This document shows positions 24,334-32,270 of a stretch of 32,413 nucleotides of DNA, piece after piece (within the stretch, counting starts at the first letter, position 1; each line of letters opens with the position of its first letter). Under the pieces are notes generated by a model that had not been told where the DNA came from, searched no databases, and saw nothing but the letters and a program-made list of their open reading frames with translations. This DNA comes from Nitrospirae bacterium MYbin3 (GTDB lineage: Bacteria; Nitrospirota; Thermodesulfovibrionia; Thermodesulfovibrionales; Dissulfurispiraceae): the NCBI GenBank assembly GCA_002753335.1, contig PEAD01000032.1:1-32413 (forward strand), in the 5' to 3' direction. A program made the position numbers and the translations under genes.

Positions 24334-25995
24334 TTACACCTTCATTACTCCGCCGGTTCCTGCAGATGTAACGAGCTTTGCATACCTTGAAAGATAGCCG
24401 TGTTTGATTTTTGGGGAGGGCTGTTTCCATTTAGAAAGCCTGTTTTTTATTTCGTCATCCGAAAGTTTCAGGTCTATTTTTCTTTTGGCGATGTCAATCA
24501 AAATTTTGTCACCGTCTTTGATGATCGCTATAGGTCCGCCTTCCATGGCTTCGGGGGATATGTGGCCTATGCATGGGCCTCTTGTTCCGCCAGAGAATCT
24601 GCCGTCAGTAATGAGGGCTACCGATTCGCTCAAACCCATGCCGGCAATTGCTGCAGTTGGCGAAAGCATTTCACGCATTCCAGGTCCACCTTTTGGTCCC
24701 TCATATCTTATAACAACTACGTCGCCCGATTTTATTTTTCCGTTGATTATAGCCTTCATGCCTTCTTCTTCGGAGTCAAAAACTCTTGCTTTCCCTTCAA
24801 AGCTCATCATGCTTTTGCTTACCGCAGTCTGCTTGACAACTGCGCCGTCAGGCGCTATGTTGCCTTTTAAAATAGCTATGCCACCTTGTTTGTGATAGGC
24901 CTTCTCTACTGGCCTTATAATATCTTCATCAGCAATATATGCCTTGTCAGCTATATCAAGGATGTCTCGGCCAGAAACTGTTTTTGATTTGCCGAGCAGT
25001 TTTCTCAGTCGCCTCAACACTGCTGGAATTCCTCCTGCATAGTCAAGGTCTTCCATGTAATGCTCGCCGCCCGGGATCATATTGGCTATGTGAGGAGTTT
25101 TCTTGCTCAACTCGTCAAATGTTTCTATCGGCAATTTTACCCCAGCTTCGTGAGCGATGGCCGGGATGTGAAGCACAGTATTGGTCGAGCCTCCTAGGGC
25201 AAGGTCAACGGTGATTGCATTTTTAAAGGCTGCAGCGGTCATAATCTTTCTCGGAGTGATATCTTTCTTTACCAAACCTGTGATAAGCCTTCCGCTTTCG
25301 AAAGCGATGCGTCTTTTTTGTCCCATAACAGCGGGAGAGGTTGCGCATCCGGGTATGCTCATGCCAAGTGCCTCGGTTATACAAGCCATAGTGTTTGCTG
25401 TGTACATGCCCTGACATGAACCTGCACCGGGGCATGCGCACATTTCTAGGTCAGAAAGTTCATCTTTAGTTATAAGGCCTTTTTTAAACTTTCCAACCGC
25501 TTCAAATGTATCGCTTGTAAGGTTGCGTCTTTTCCCTTTGTAGTGGCCGGCAAGCATTGGGCCTGCGGTCACAACTATAGATGGGATATTAACGCGTGCA
25601 GCTGCCATAAGCATCCCAGGGGTTATTTTATCGCAGTTGGTCAGAAGCACAAGTCCATCGAGCCTGTGTGCTTCTGCAATGGTTTCTATCATGTCAGCTA
25701 TCAGTTCCCTTGATGCCAGAGAGTAGTGCATCCCTTTGTGCCCCATGGCTATCCCGTCGCATATTCCGGGCACGCCGAAAAAGAATGGATATCCTCCGCC
25801 TGTATGAACGCCTTTTTCGATAAACCTCTCAAGGTCTTTCATCCCAATATGGCCTGGGATGATGTCTGTGAAACTGGTGGCTACCCCAATAAAAGGTTTG
25901 TCCATCTCGGTTTTAGGAATGCCTGTCGCATAAAGCAGGGCGCGATGAGGAACACGCTCAATACCGCATTTAATTGTATTGCTTCGCATGGTCAT
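24334..25995 (-). CDS. ilvD: Dihydroxy-acid dehydratase
   Basis: 553 residues, catalysing dehydration of 2,3-dihydroxy-isovalerate and -methylvalerate in branched-chain amino acid synthesis. The iron-sulfur and active-site Cys occur in [12 protein letters not shown] (about residue 120) and [18 protein letters not shown] (about residues 190-207). [45 protein letters not shown] and [12 protein letters not shown] are also family signatures. Length matches the IlvD family. ATG 25995 has GGGAG 5 bases upstream. No other ilv or leu gene is adjacent; the kinase gene follows after 3 bases. Confidence 0.96.
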   Translation of the reverse strand: MTMRSNTIKCGIERVPHRALLYATGIPKTEMDKPFIGVATSFTDIIPGHIGMKDLERFIEKGVHTGGGYPFFFGVPGICDGIAMGHKGMHYSLASRELIADMIETIAEAHRLDGLVLLTNCDKITPGMLMAAARVNIPSIVVTAGPMLAGHYKGKRRNLTSDTFEAVGKFKKGLITKDELSDLEMCACPGAGSCQGMYTANTMACITEALGMSIPGCATSPAVMGQKRRIAFESGRLITGLVKKDITPRKIMTAAAFKNAITVDLALGGSTNTVLHIPAIAHEAGVKLPIETFDELSKKTPHIANMIPGGEHYMEDLDYAGGIPAVLRRLRKLLGKSKTVSGRDILDIADKAYIADEDIIRPVEKAYHKQGGIAILKGNIAPDGAVVKQTAVSKSMMSFEGKARVFDSEEEGMKAIINGKIKSGDVVVIRYEGPKGGPGMREMLSPTAAIAGMGLSESVALITDGRFSGGTRGPCIGHISPEAMEGGPIAIIKDGDKILIDIAKRKIDLKLSDDEIKNRLSKWKQPSPKIKHGYLSRYAKLVTSAGTGGVMKV

Positions 25996-26047
25996 AGTTC
26001 TCCCGTGGTTTTAATGGGTTATAACTGATAGGGAATGATGCAGCCGT

Positions 26048-26272
26048 CTAAGGGTGTTGTTTTTTGTAGTCCCTTACGAACTCGGCCATCTTGTCTTTCT
26101 TCTGAAGCTTCTCTTTTTGCATCTTTTTTCTTTCCATCTCTTCATCTGTCGAAAGGTAATGTTTTTTGTCTAGTTCTGCAAGCTGGCTGTCTAGTTCTCT
26201 GTGCTCAAGGTAGATCTTCTTGAAGTGCTCGTTTTCTTTTTTCAGGATTTCGATGATATCTTCGTCCTTCAT
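26048..26272 (-). CDS. DUF465/YdcH-like small coiled-coil protein
   Basis: 74 residues, highly charged and almost entirely helical. The HFKKIYLEHRELDSQLAELDKKHYLSTDEEMERKKMQKEKL region matches the DUF465 (YdcH) pattern of a hairpin of two helices with a conserved hinge before an E-rich, K-rich second helix. The function is unknown. GGGGGT lies just upstream of the ATG at 26272. The gap to ilvD is 52 bases, so they are probably cotranscribed. Confidence 0.82.
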   Translation of the reverse strand: MKDEDIIEILKKENEHFKKIYLEHRELDSQLAELDKKHYLSTDEEMERKKMQKEKLQKKDKMAEFVRDYKKQHP

Positions 26273-26376
26273 TGCTACCCCCTATTTGTATTTATCTTCA
26301 GCGGCAAACACATTTTTGGAATAATTATAACGATTATCAGACTATATTGCAAATGCCTGCTTATAATGCCTTTTAG

Positions 26377-26385
26377 TGCTATAAT
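26377..26385 (+). promoter_or_regulatory. Extended -10 promoter of the PhoH-family gene
   Basis: TGC-TATAAT (TG at 26377-26378, TATAAT 26380-26385) lies 40 bases before the ATG. Here the leader carries an AGGTGAAGGG ribosome site, in contrast to the leaderless candidates. Confidence 0.5.
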
Positions 26386-26425
26386 TATACCGTCAGGAAA
26401 TAAAATAATATGACGAGGTGAAGGG

Positions 26426-27700
26426 ATGAAAAAGGTTTTTGTTCTTGATACTAATGTTTTGATTCATGATCCTGAATCCATTCTCAGGTTTGAAGATAAT
26501 GATATTGTTATTCCTATAAGCGTTATCGAGGAACTGGACGAGATGAAAAAGGGGCATGGAGAGATTCCATATTCTGCGCGCCATGCACTTAAATTGATAG
26601 ACTCTTTGAGGGAGGGCGAGAACGGAGAGCATGTCAACATTTCTAAAGGGGTTCCGGTTCCCAACGGCAAAGGCGGTAAATTAAGGATAGAGATGGATGA
26701 GAAATTGTCTGTGCTGCAGAAGCACTCGCCGGACAACAGGATAGTTTCTGTAGCATTAAATCTTTTCAAGAGTGACCGCAATGTGCCTGTAGTTATGGTT
26801 TCTAAAGATACGGCGGTAAGAATAAAGGCAGAGTCTCTTGGGATACCTTCTCAAGATTACAAGAACGACAAGACCTCCATATTTAAAGAATACGGCAGAG
26901 TGCTTGAAAACACAGATTATCCCAATGGCATTCATTCTGTAAGGTACATGAGGAACGGCAGCGATATTTTCAGGATTCAAGGCGAGGACAAACAGACAAA
27001 GATAAAGCCTGGCAAAACTCTGGATAACATAGCGCCTAAAAACATAGAGCAGGAATGCGCCATTGACGCCCTAACTAATCCGGATATAGAGATTGTCGCA
27101 CTTACAGGCACCGCAGGCACAGGCAAAACACTGCTTGCGCTTGCAGCAGCCATACACCAAACCACCAAGAAATCTCCCCTTTATGAACAGGTGCTTGTTG
27201 CAAGGCCTACCATCCCGCTCGGAGGCGTTGATATTGGTTTTTTGCCGGGCGATATAAAAGAAAAGCTGTCTCCGTGGATGCAGCCGATATTTGACAACCT
27301 TGAGGTTATAGTAAATACTCCTCGTGGCCTGATGAAGGATAATGCTGCAGTATCTTCAAAATATAAGAACTACCAGTATTTAATCGATGCAGGTATCTTG
27401 CAGGTTGAAGCCTTAACATATATCAGAGGGCGTTCATTGCCGGCTCGTTATTTCATAGTGGATGAGGCTCAGCAATTGAGGCCTATAGACATTAAAACTA
27501 TTATAACAAGGTGCGGTTCGGGCACCAAAATAGTATTCACCGGCGATCTTGAACAGGTGGATCATCCGTTTCTTGATTCGCATTCCAACGGGCTTGCTTA
27601 TTTGATAAGCAGATTCATTAATGAAGAGGCTTTTTGCTATCTGAACCTTACCAAAACAGCCCGCTCAAAGCTGGCAGAGAGAGCCGCAAAGCTGCTTTGA
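26426..27700 (+). CDS. PIN domain-PhoH family ATPase (YlaK/PhoH2-like)
   Basis: 424 residues. The N-terminal PIN domain (about residues 1-140) has FVLDTNVLIHDP with the first catalytic Asp, VIEELDEMKKG and VSKDTAVRIKA, as expected for an RNase. The C-terminal PhoH ATPase has the P-loop LTGTAGTGKTLLA (about residue 226), VLVARPTIPLGG-D-GFLPGD, YIRGRSLPARYFIVDEAQQL and TRCGSGTKIVFTGDLEQVDHPFLD. Proteins with this fusion act as ATP-dependent RNA helicase/RNases (PhoH2 in mycobacteria). No antitoxin-like partner gene overlaps the start. A GAGGTGAAGGG site precedes the ATG. Confidence 0.92.
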   Translation: MKKVFVLDTNVLIHDPESILRFEDNDIVIPISVIEELDEMKKGHGEIPYSARHALKLIDSLREGENGEHVNISKGVPVPNGKGGKLRIEMDEKLSVLQKHSPDNRIVSVALNLFKSDRNVPVVMVSKDTAVRIKAESLGIPSQDYKNDKTSIFKEYGRVLENTDYPNGIHSVRYMRNGSDIFRIQGEDKQTKIKPGKTLDNIAPKNIEQECAIDALTNPDIEIVALTGTAGTGKTLLALAAAIHQTTKKSPLYEQVLVARPTIPLGGVDIGFLPGDIKEKLSPWMQPIFDNLEVIVNTPRGLMKDNAAVSSKYKNYQYLIDAGILQVEALTYIRGRSLPARYFIVDEAQQLRPIDIKTIITRCGSGTKIVFTGDLEQVDHPFLDSHSNGLAYLISRFINEEAFCYLNLTKTARSKLAERAAKLL

Positions 27701-27701
27701 T

Positions 27702-27730
27702 TTGCTTCATGCCTTAACATGTGATATAAA
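27702..27730 (+). promoter_or_regulatory. Promoter of the secreted protein gene at 27739
   Basis: TTGCTT (27702-27707), a 17-base spacer and TATAAA (27725-27730) end 8 bases before the ATG. There is no Shine-Dalgarno sequence, so a 1-2 base leader is predicted. Confidence 0.5.
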
Positions 27731-27738
27731 TTTAGACG

Positions 27739-28215
27739 ATGCAAAAATACGCAGCATTTTTCTATAGGTTTCCTGTTCTAGGGCTATCGTTAATTTTAAC
27801 GCTGGCCTTTCTTGCGGCTTATTCCGATCTTGAAGCAAACGACTGGAGACGCTACGATGAAAGTGAATACCTTTATTTTTTATACAATAAAAAAAGCATC
27901 CAATGGGTTGACAGTGATACGGCAAGAGTTAGATGCAAAAGTTCGCTCAAAGGTGAGAAGGGAAAAAACTGGCTTTCAGAAAAGATGAAACAAGGCATTG
28001 TGCCTGCGCGTGATGTCGAAAATATCAGCCTGGCCACTTTTCTTATAGATATAAAATGCTCTAATCGTATGATGAGGGAACTCTCATACAATTACTTCGA
28101 TAAAAGCGTAACCGTTCTTTCACCATTTGATACGTTTTCTGCGAACTGGAAATTTATCACACCGGGGAGTGTCGGCGACAAACTGCATAGTGTGGTATGT
28201 CAGCCACGCAACTAA
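27739..28215 (+). CDS. Small secreted protein, surface-adhesin E-like
   Basis: 158 residues. A hydrophobic segment (about residues 13-27, VLGLSLILTLAFLAAY) acts as signal peptide or anchor, followed by NDWRRYDESEYLYFLYNKKSIQW. The protein has Cys in VRCKSS, DIKCSN and SVVCQ, and it ends in NWKFITPGSVGDKLHSVVC. The W-x-x-Y start, central IxC strand and closing P-G-S-x(n)-C match the Surface-adhesin protein E pattern and the protein at 658-1101. The function is unknown; these are usually exported. It overlaps the convergent HDOD gene by 4 bases at the stop codons. Confidence 0.7.
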   Translation: MQKYAAFFYRFPVLGLSLILTLAFLAAYSDLEANDWRRYDESEYLYFLYNKKSIQWVDSDTARVRCKSSLKGEKGKNWLSEKMKQGIVPARDVENISLATFLIDIKCSNRMMRELSYNYFDKSVTVLSPFDTFSANWKFITPGSVGDKLHSVVCQPRN

Positions 28216-29114
28216 ATTGTTATGTCTGAAGTATGTTCTAAGTAGCTTTTTTCTATCTCTTGCTTGATGTCCTGTATGCTGCTTTCTGCAATGCCTATAT
28301 CGGTCAAATCAAGAGTGGCTGAAGTATTCGGATTTTTCAACCCTATGCCTATATCAAGGCAAAGCTCATCTGCAGCCTTGACTATTCTGCATATGTTTAA
28401 GTCCAGTTCGTCTCTATTTTTAGGCAAGCTATCAATAGTTTCTTTGTGATGATATGCCATAACCAACTCCATGGTGATAGGCAAGCGCCATTTTTTTGCT
28501 ATAAGACTGCCAGCCTCGCAATGATTGAATCTTAAGAATTCTTCTTCAGCCTTTATTATCGAAATACCGTCTCTATATGCCTTGTCTGTTATAGCTTTGT
28601 AATCGTTTGGGATGCAGTTCAATAGAACACTGCTTCCCAGATCATGTACCAAGCCAGCTATATGAGCTTCTTCAGCCGGAGCTAGATGCGTTTTGTAAGC
28701 TAAAATAGATGCTGCGATCGAAACGCCCAGGCTATGCTCCCACAGAGCCTTTTCATAAACAGTATTCTTTTTATAAAGGTCTTTCAAGGCGGAGGCAACG
28801 ACTAGCGAATGCATATTATTAAAACCAATGAGCATCATCGCTGTTGATATGGAGCATATATCCCTGCTCCTGCCGAAGTAAGGGGAATTCGCCACTTTCA
28901 AAATTCTTGCCGCAAAAGCCTCATCCCTGCTGATGATTTTTTCGAGCTCATCTATTGATGATTTGTCATTATTGGTTATAGCAAGCACTTTAGCTGCTAT
29001 TGCAGGTATGCTTGGAATATCAACAGTTTTTAGAATGATATCTTCTAATTTTTCATTATTGCCCATACTATGAATAATATCAGAACTAGGCTTGAGTCGT
29101 CCATTTTGAGGCAT
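28212..29114 (-). CDS. HDOD domain signalling protein
   Basis: About 300 residues. The HDOD domain (about residues 25-225) contains VDIPSIPAIAAKVLAITNN, IISRDEAFAARILKVANSPYFG and STAMMLIGFNNMHSLVV. AGLVHDLGSSVL is also present. HDOD proteins resemble HD phosphohydrolases but lack most metal ligands and work as signalling or regulatory scaffolds; the C-terminal region of about 75 residues is specific to this protein. ATG 29114 is used; TTG 29117 extends it by one residue and ATG 29066 (MGNNEKLEDI) would remove 17 residues. The upstream region is a 55-base gap shared divergently with the radical SAM gene. Confidence 0.88.
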   Translation of the reverse strand: MPQNGRLKPSSDIIHSMGNNEKLEDIILKTVDIPSIPAIAAKVLAITNNDKSSIDELEKIISRDEAFAARILKVANSPYFGRSRDICSISTAMMLIGFNNMHSLVVASALKDLYKKNTVYEKALWEHSLGVSIAASILAYKTHLAPAEEAHIAGLVHDLGSSVLLNCIPNDYKAITDKAYRDGISIIKAEEEFLRFNHCEAGSLIAKKWRLPITMELVMAYHHKETIDSLPKNRDELDLNICRIVKAADELCLDIGIGLKNPNTSATLDLTDIGIAESSIQDIKQEIEKSYLEHTSDITI

Positions 29115-29172
29115 CAACAGAATAAACGTTATCTTGATTAGCAGACGTTTTTTTCTGTAACATTCGTGTAAT

Positions 29173-30327
29173 ATGATGCCTTTGTATCTTTCGGAAAACT
29201 GTTCTCTAAAATGGCTTGAAACCCCATCCGTCTATAATTCAAAAACTGACGAGCTTTATGAACTTGACGAGAAAGGTTTTGAGTTTCTTCGTTCATGTGC
29301 GCATCAGTCTGGCTGCAAAAGCTGCAACCCTGATGCCCAATTTGTTGATTACTGCGTATCTGAGGGAATTCTTCAAACAGAGCATGTCTCTATTGTCAGA
29401 GCGCCTGCGATTAAAGCTCCTGTGCCTTCTTTAAGGTACCTTGAGCTGCAGATTACGGATAAATGCAATCTCAGATGCAGGCATTGCTACTTGGGGGAAC
29501 CGCAAAAGAATGAGCTGTCTCTTGAAGATATAAAGCTTGTGCTTGATGAATTTGAGGTCATGCAGGGACTGCGTCTCTTAATTACCGGCGGAGAGCCTCT
29601 TATGCACAGCAGGTTTTCGGCAATAAATGAAATGTTGGCAGAATATAGTTTCAGGAAGGTGCTCTTTACTAACGGTCTTATGCTTGATAAGGGCGCTATA
29701 AAAGGCCTTAATATTGATGAGGTTCAGTTCAGTATTGACGGCATCGAAAAAGGACATGACGCATTGAGAGGAAAAGGCACACATAAAAAAACGATTGCAA
29801 GCTTGAACGAGGCACTAAAACTGGGGATGCAAACCTCTGTAGCCACTATGGTTCACAATAAAAACCTCGACGAGTTTGAAATCATGTCCCAAGTCTTTGC
29901 AGATATGGGGATAAGAGACTGGACGGTTGATGTACCCTGTCTTTCCGGAAACCTTATGCTTAATCCTGAAATGCATGTTCCTCCGGAAATAGCCGGACGA
30001 TTAATGCGATATGGGTTTGGAGGAGGCTTGCACGGAGGCGGTGAGGGGTACGGCTGTGGACTTCATCTTGCCGCAGTTACTCCGACAGGAGATATATGCA
30101 AGTGCGCTTTTTATGCAGATTTTTCTGCAGGGAAAATCAAAGATGGATTGAGAAAAGCATGGGCTTCAATAAAGCCGATAAATATAAATGATATGGAATG
30201 CGCCAAACCGGTCTGCGCTTATATTGACGCTTGCCGCGGCGGCTGCAGGTTCAGGGCAGAGGCGGCAGGTGGTGCAGGAAGAAGAGACCTTTACAAATGC
30301 CATGAGTTTGGTATAATAAATACATAA
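29173..30327 (+). CDS. Radical SAM/SPASM peptide maturase with N-terminal PqqD-like domain
   Basis: 384 residues. Residues 1-70 resemble a PqqD/RiPP recognition element (CSLKWLETPSVYNSKTDELY, ELDEKGFEFL, then a helix ending VDYCVSEGIL) and carry extra Cys at 42, 48, 51 and 61. The radical SAM core has CNLRCRHC (C98, C102, C105) and GGEP at 139-142. The C-terminal SPASM-like domain has C295, C309, C311, C343-x4-C348-x5-C354-x3-C358 and C376, enough for two auxiliary 4Fe-4S clusters. This architecture belongs to enzymes that modify ribosomally made peptides (thioether or C-C crosslinks, epimerisation, as in PqqE and AnSME relatives). The next gene, 49 bases downstream, is a 20-residue Cys-rich peptide that is the obvious substrate candidate. 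No Shine-Dalgarno sequence precedes ATG 29173/29176. A TTGATT-16-TGTAAC promoter ends about 11 bases upstream. Confidence 0.9.
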   Translation: MMPLYLSENCSLKWLETPSVYNSKTDELYELDEKGFEFLRSCAHQSGCKSCNPDAQFVDYCVSEGILQTEHVSIVRAPAIKAPVPSLRYLELQITDKCNLRCRHCYLGEPQKNELSLEDIKLVLDEFEVMQGLRLLITGGEPLMHSRFSAINEMLAEYSFRKVLFTNGLMLDKGAIKGLNIDEVQFSIDGIEKGHDALRGKGTHKKTIASLNEALKLGMQTSVATMVHNKNLDEFEIMSQVFADMGIRDWTVDVPCLSGNLMLNPEMHVPPEIAGRLMRYGFGGGLHGGGEGYGCGLHLAAVTPTGDICKCAFYADFSAGKIKDGLRKAWASIKPININDMECAKPVCAYIDACRGGCRFRAEAAGGAGRRDLYKCHEFGIINT

Positions 30328-30376
30328 TCAGGCTGGCATGAAGCTAGCTAAACCCTAAGAAAGGGAGGTGTTTAAA

Positions 30377-30439
30377 ATGACAATTAAAAAGGTATCGAAG
30401 AAAGGCTCCACAACCTGCAAGTGCAAAGGTTCATGCTAA
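30377..30439 (+). CDS. Candidate RiPP precursor peptide, 20 residues, Cys-rich
   Basis: A very short gene encoding MTIKKVSKKGSTTCKCKGSC. It has an excellent ribosome binding site (GGGAGGTG, GGAGG at 30364-30368, 8 bases before ATG 30377). It starts 49 bases after the radical SAM/SPASM gene and is closed by a strong intrinsic terminator, so the two form a two-gene unit. The first 13 residues are Lys/Ser/Thr-rich and free of Cys, which suits a short leader. The last seven, CKCKGSC, carry three Cys with nearby Lys, Gly and Ser, which suits a modified core. The proposal that it is the maturase substrate rests on position, size and composition. A non-modified small metal-binding peptide is the main alternative. 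Confidence 0.75.
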   Translation: MTIKKVSKKGSTTCKCKGSC

Positions 30440-30462
30440 TTTTTTTCTTCAACTAAAGAATC

Positions 30463-30498
30463 AATATAAAGGGGTCTTTCATGACCCCTTTATATTTT
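30463..30498 (+). terminator. Intrinsic terminator after the peptide gene
   Basis: AATATAAAGGGGTC (30463-30476) and its exact complement GACCCCTTTATATT (30483-30496) form a 14-base perfect stem with the 6-base loop TTTCAT, followed by TT. The stem's own T-rich 3' arm adds to the tract. It separates the radical SAM/peptide unit from the TPR gene. Confidence 0.85.
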
Positions 30499-30524
30499 CA
30501 GCCTTTATATTGAGTTCTGGTTTG

Positions 30525-30533
30525 TGCAATAAT
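30525..30533 (+). promoter_or_regulatory. Extended -10 promoter of the TPR lipoprotein gene
   Basis: TGC-AATAAT (TG at 30525-30526) ends 5 bases before the ATG at 30539. No Shine-Dalgarno sequence is present, so a leaderless message is predicted. The -35 is weak. Confidence 0.45.
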
Positions 30534-30538
30534 ACACG

Positions 30539-32269
30539 ATGTTTTTCCTAAAGACACTCATTCTGCTTTTGCTTTCTTTGTCCCTTGCTTCGTGTTCGTC
30601 ATTTTCAAAGTGGCGTACTAGCGAAAATGACTCTAAGGTTTCGATTGCGGAGACTGAGAACGAAGCTTCGTACTACGAATATCTGCGCGGCTACGAATCA
30701 GAAATGAAAGGCAAATGGGGCGAAGCTCTTATTCATTACTCTGAAGCTGCCAAGCATGATGAAAAGTCCGCCTACCTTAAAACACAGATGGCCCGTATGC
30801 TTGTTAAAACGGGAAAGGTTCCTGATGCTGTTGCTATGCTTGAAGATGTTGTAAAAACAAACGCTAATGCAGTTGATGCACTGATATTATTAGGTGAACT
30901 TTATAATACTCAGCGCCGTGTGGACGATGCCATTGGTATTTATGAAAGAGTTATTAAACTCGCTCCTGCAAAGGATGAGGCGATGCTTATGCTCGGCGTT
31001 CTTTATGCAACGAAAGGTGATATCAAAAAAGCACAGTCTTTTCTAAATGTTCTGATAGAAAAAGATCCTGAAAGTGTACTGCCTATATATTATATGGGAA
31101 CAATACACCTTGAGACCAAAAATTACGAAAAGGCCGAAGAGTTTTTCAGTAAAGCGATAACGATACAGCCTAATTTTGACTCAGCCCATATGAGTTTAGG
31201 TTTATTGAAAGAGATAAAAGGCGATCTTGAAGAAGCTGAAAAAAACTATAAAAAAGCTCTGGATATTAATCCTTACAATTTATATGCGAGAGAAAGGCTT
31301 ACACAGCTTTATCTGTCAGAAAAATCATTCGGCAAGGCCATAGCCGAACTTGAACAAATACTAAAATCGATGCCCAAAAACCTTGAAGTGCATCAACGTC
31401 TGGGGCTGCTTTACCTGCAGGAGAAGCAGTATGACAAAGCTATTTTAGAGTTCAAGATGGTGATTGAGGCAAGGCCTAATGATATTGCATCTAGGTACTA
31501 CCTGTCGCTTGTGCTTAGCGAACTGAAAAGATATGAGGAAGCCGAAGCTGAACTTAAACATATAATTTCTATAGACCCCAAAAATACCAACGCATTTTTA
31601 AATCTTGCACTAATTTATACAGGACAGAAGCGCTATGATGACGCTGCAAAAGTTTACGAAGAAATAATCAGCTATGAAAAACAAAAAAACGAGATCTATG
31701 CTTATTTAGGAAACATCTATATCCAGGCAAAGAATTACAAAAAAGCAGAAGAGGTGCTAACAGACGCGCTAAAACGGTTTGGAGATACCGATGAACTGCT
31801 GTTTAATCTGTCGGTAGTCTGCGAAAAAACGTCAAGGTTTGACCAAATGGTTGCGTATCTAAAGAAAACCATAGAGATAAACCCTAAGCATGCGGACGCA
31901 CTTAATTATTTGGGATACAGTTATGCAGACAAAGGCATACTTTTGGATGAAGCCCTGTCTCTTATTCAACGGGCGCTCGAGCTGAAACCTGACAGCGGTT
32001 ATATAATTGACAGTCTAGGGTGGACGTATTTCAAGCTTGGCAAGAATGAGGAGGCTCTCAAGTTATTGTTAAGGGCTCTTGAATTTGTTAAGGACGACCC
32101 TGTTCTGCATGAGCATGTAGGAGATGTTTACGAAGCTTCAGGCAAGCATAAAGAGGCTATTGAGCAATGGAATGAGTCATTGAAATACCATGAAAAAGAA
32201 GAAGGTCTCAAAGATAGGGTTGAAAAGAAAATAGAATCCGCGAGGCGTACAATAGAGCAGGTAAAATGA
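30539..32269 (+). CDS. TPR-repeat lipoprotein
   Basis: 576 residues. A signal peptide with lipobox LASC is followed by about 14 consecutive tetratricopeptide repeats from about residue 45 to 560. Clear units include GEALIHYSEAAKHD, DDAIGIYERVIKLAP, EEAEKNYKKALDINP, DKAILEFKMVIEARPN, DDAAKVYEEIIS and DEALSLIQRALELKPDSGYIIDSLGWTYFKLG. The last motif (DSLGW-x-Y-x-LG) is typical of long TPR lipoproteins encoded next to ispE. It is probably an envelope scaffold, with the partner unknown. ispE begins one base after its stop. Confidence 0.92.
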   Translation: MFFLKTLILLLLSLSLASCSSFSKWRTSENDSKVSIAETENEASYYEYLRGYESEMKGKWGEALIHYSEAAKHDEKSAYLKTQMARMLVKTGKVPDAVAMLEDVVKTNANAVDALILLGELYNTQRRVDDAIGIYERVIKLAPAKDEAMLMLGVLYATKGDIKKAQSFLNVLIEKDPESVLPIYYMGTIHLETKNYEKAEEFFSKAITIQPNFDSAHMSLGLLKEIKGDLEEAEKNYKKALDINPYNLYARERLTQLYLSEKSFGKAIAELEQILKSMPKNLEVHQRLGLLYLQEKQYDKAILEFKMVIEARPNDIASRYYLSLVLSELKRYEEAEAELKHIISIDPKNTNAFLNLALIYTGQKRYDDAAKVYEEIISYEKQKNEIYAYLGNIYIQAKNYKKAEEVLTDALKRFGDTDELLFNLSVVCEKTSRFDQMVAYLKKTIEINPKHADALNYLGYSYADKGILLDEALSLIQRALELKPDSGYIIDSLGWTYFKLGKNEEALKLLLRALEFVKDDPVLHEHVGDVYEASGKHKEAIEQWNESLKYHEKEEGLKDRVEKKIESARRTIEQVK

Positions 32270-32270
32270 T

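Noticed and set aside
24404..24895. Open frames of over 150 codons on the plus strand opposite ilvD
   Set aside because: They lie fully antisense to a well-supported ilvD, and their composition reflects the complement of its codons.
27687..27701. CAAAGCTGCTTTG palindrome at the phoH stop codon as a terminator
   Set aside because: The loop is a single base and no T tract follows directly; it is probably coincidental coding sequence.
30377..30445. Selenocysteine readthrough of the short peptide gene, as in selenopeptide systems paired with radical SAM enzymes
   Set aside because: The peptide ends at TAA, not TGA, and the following hairpin has the features of a terminator and not of a SECIS element.
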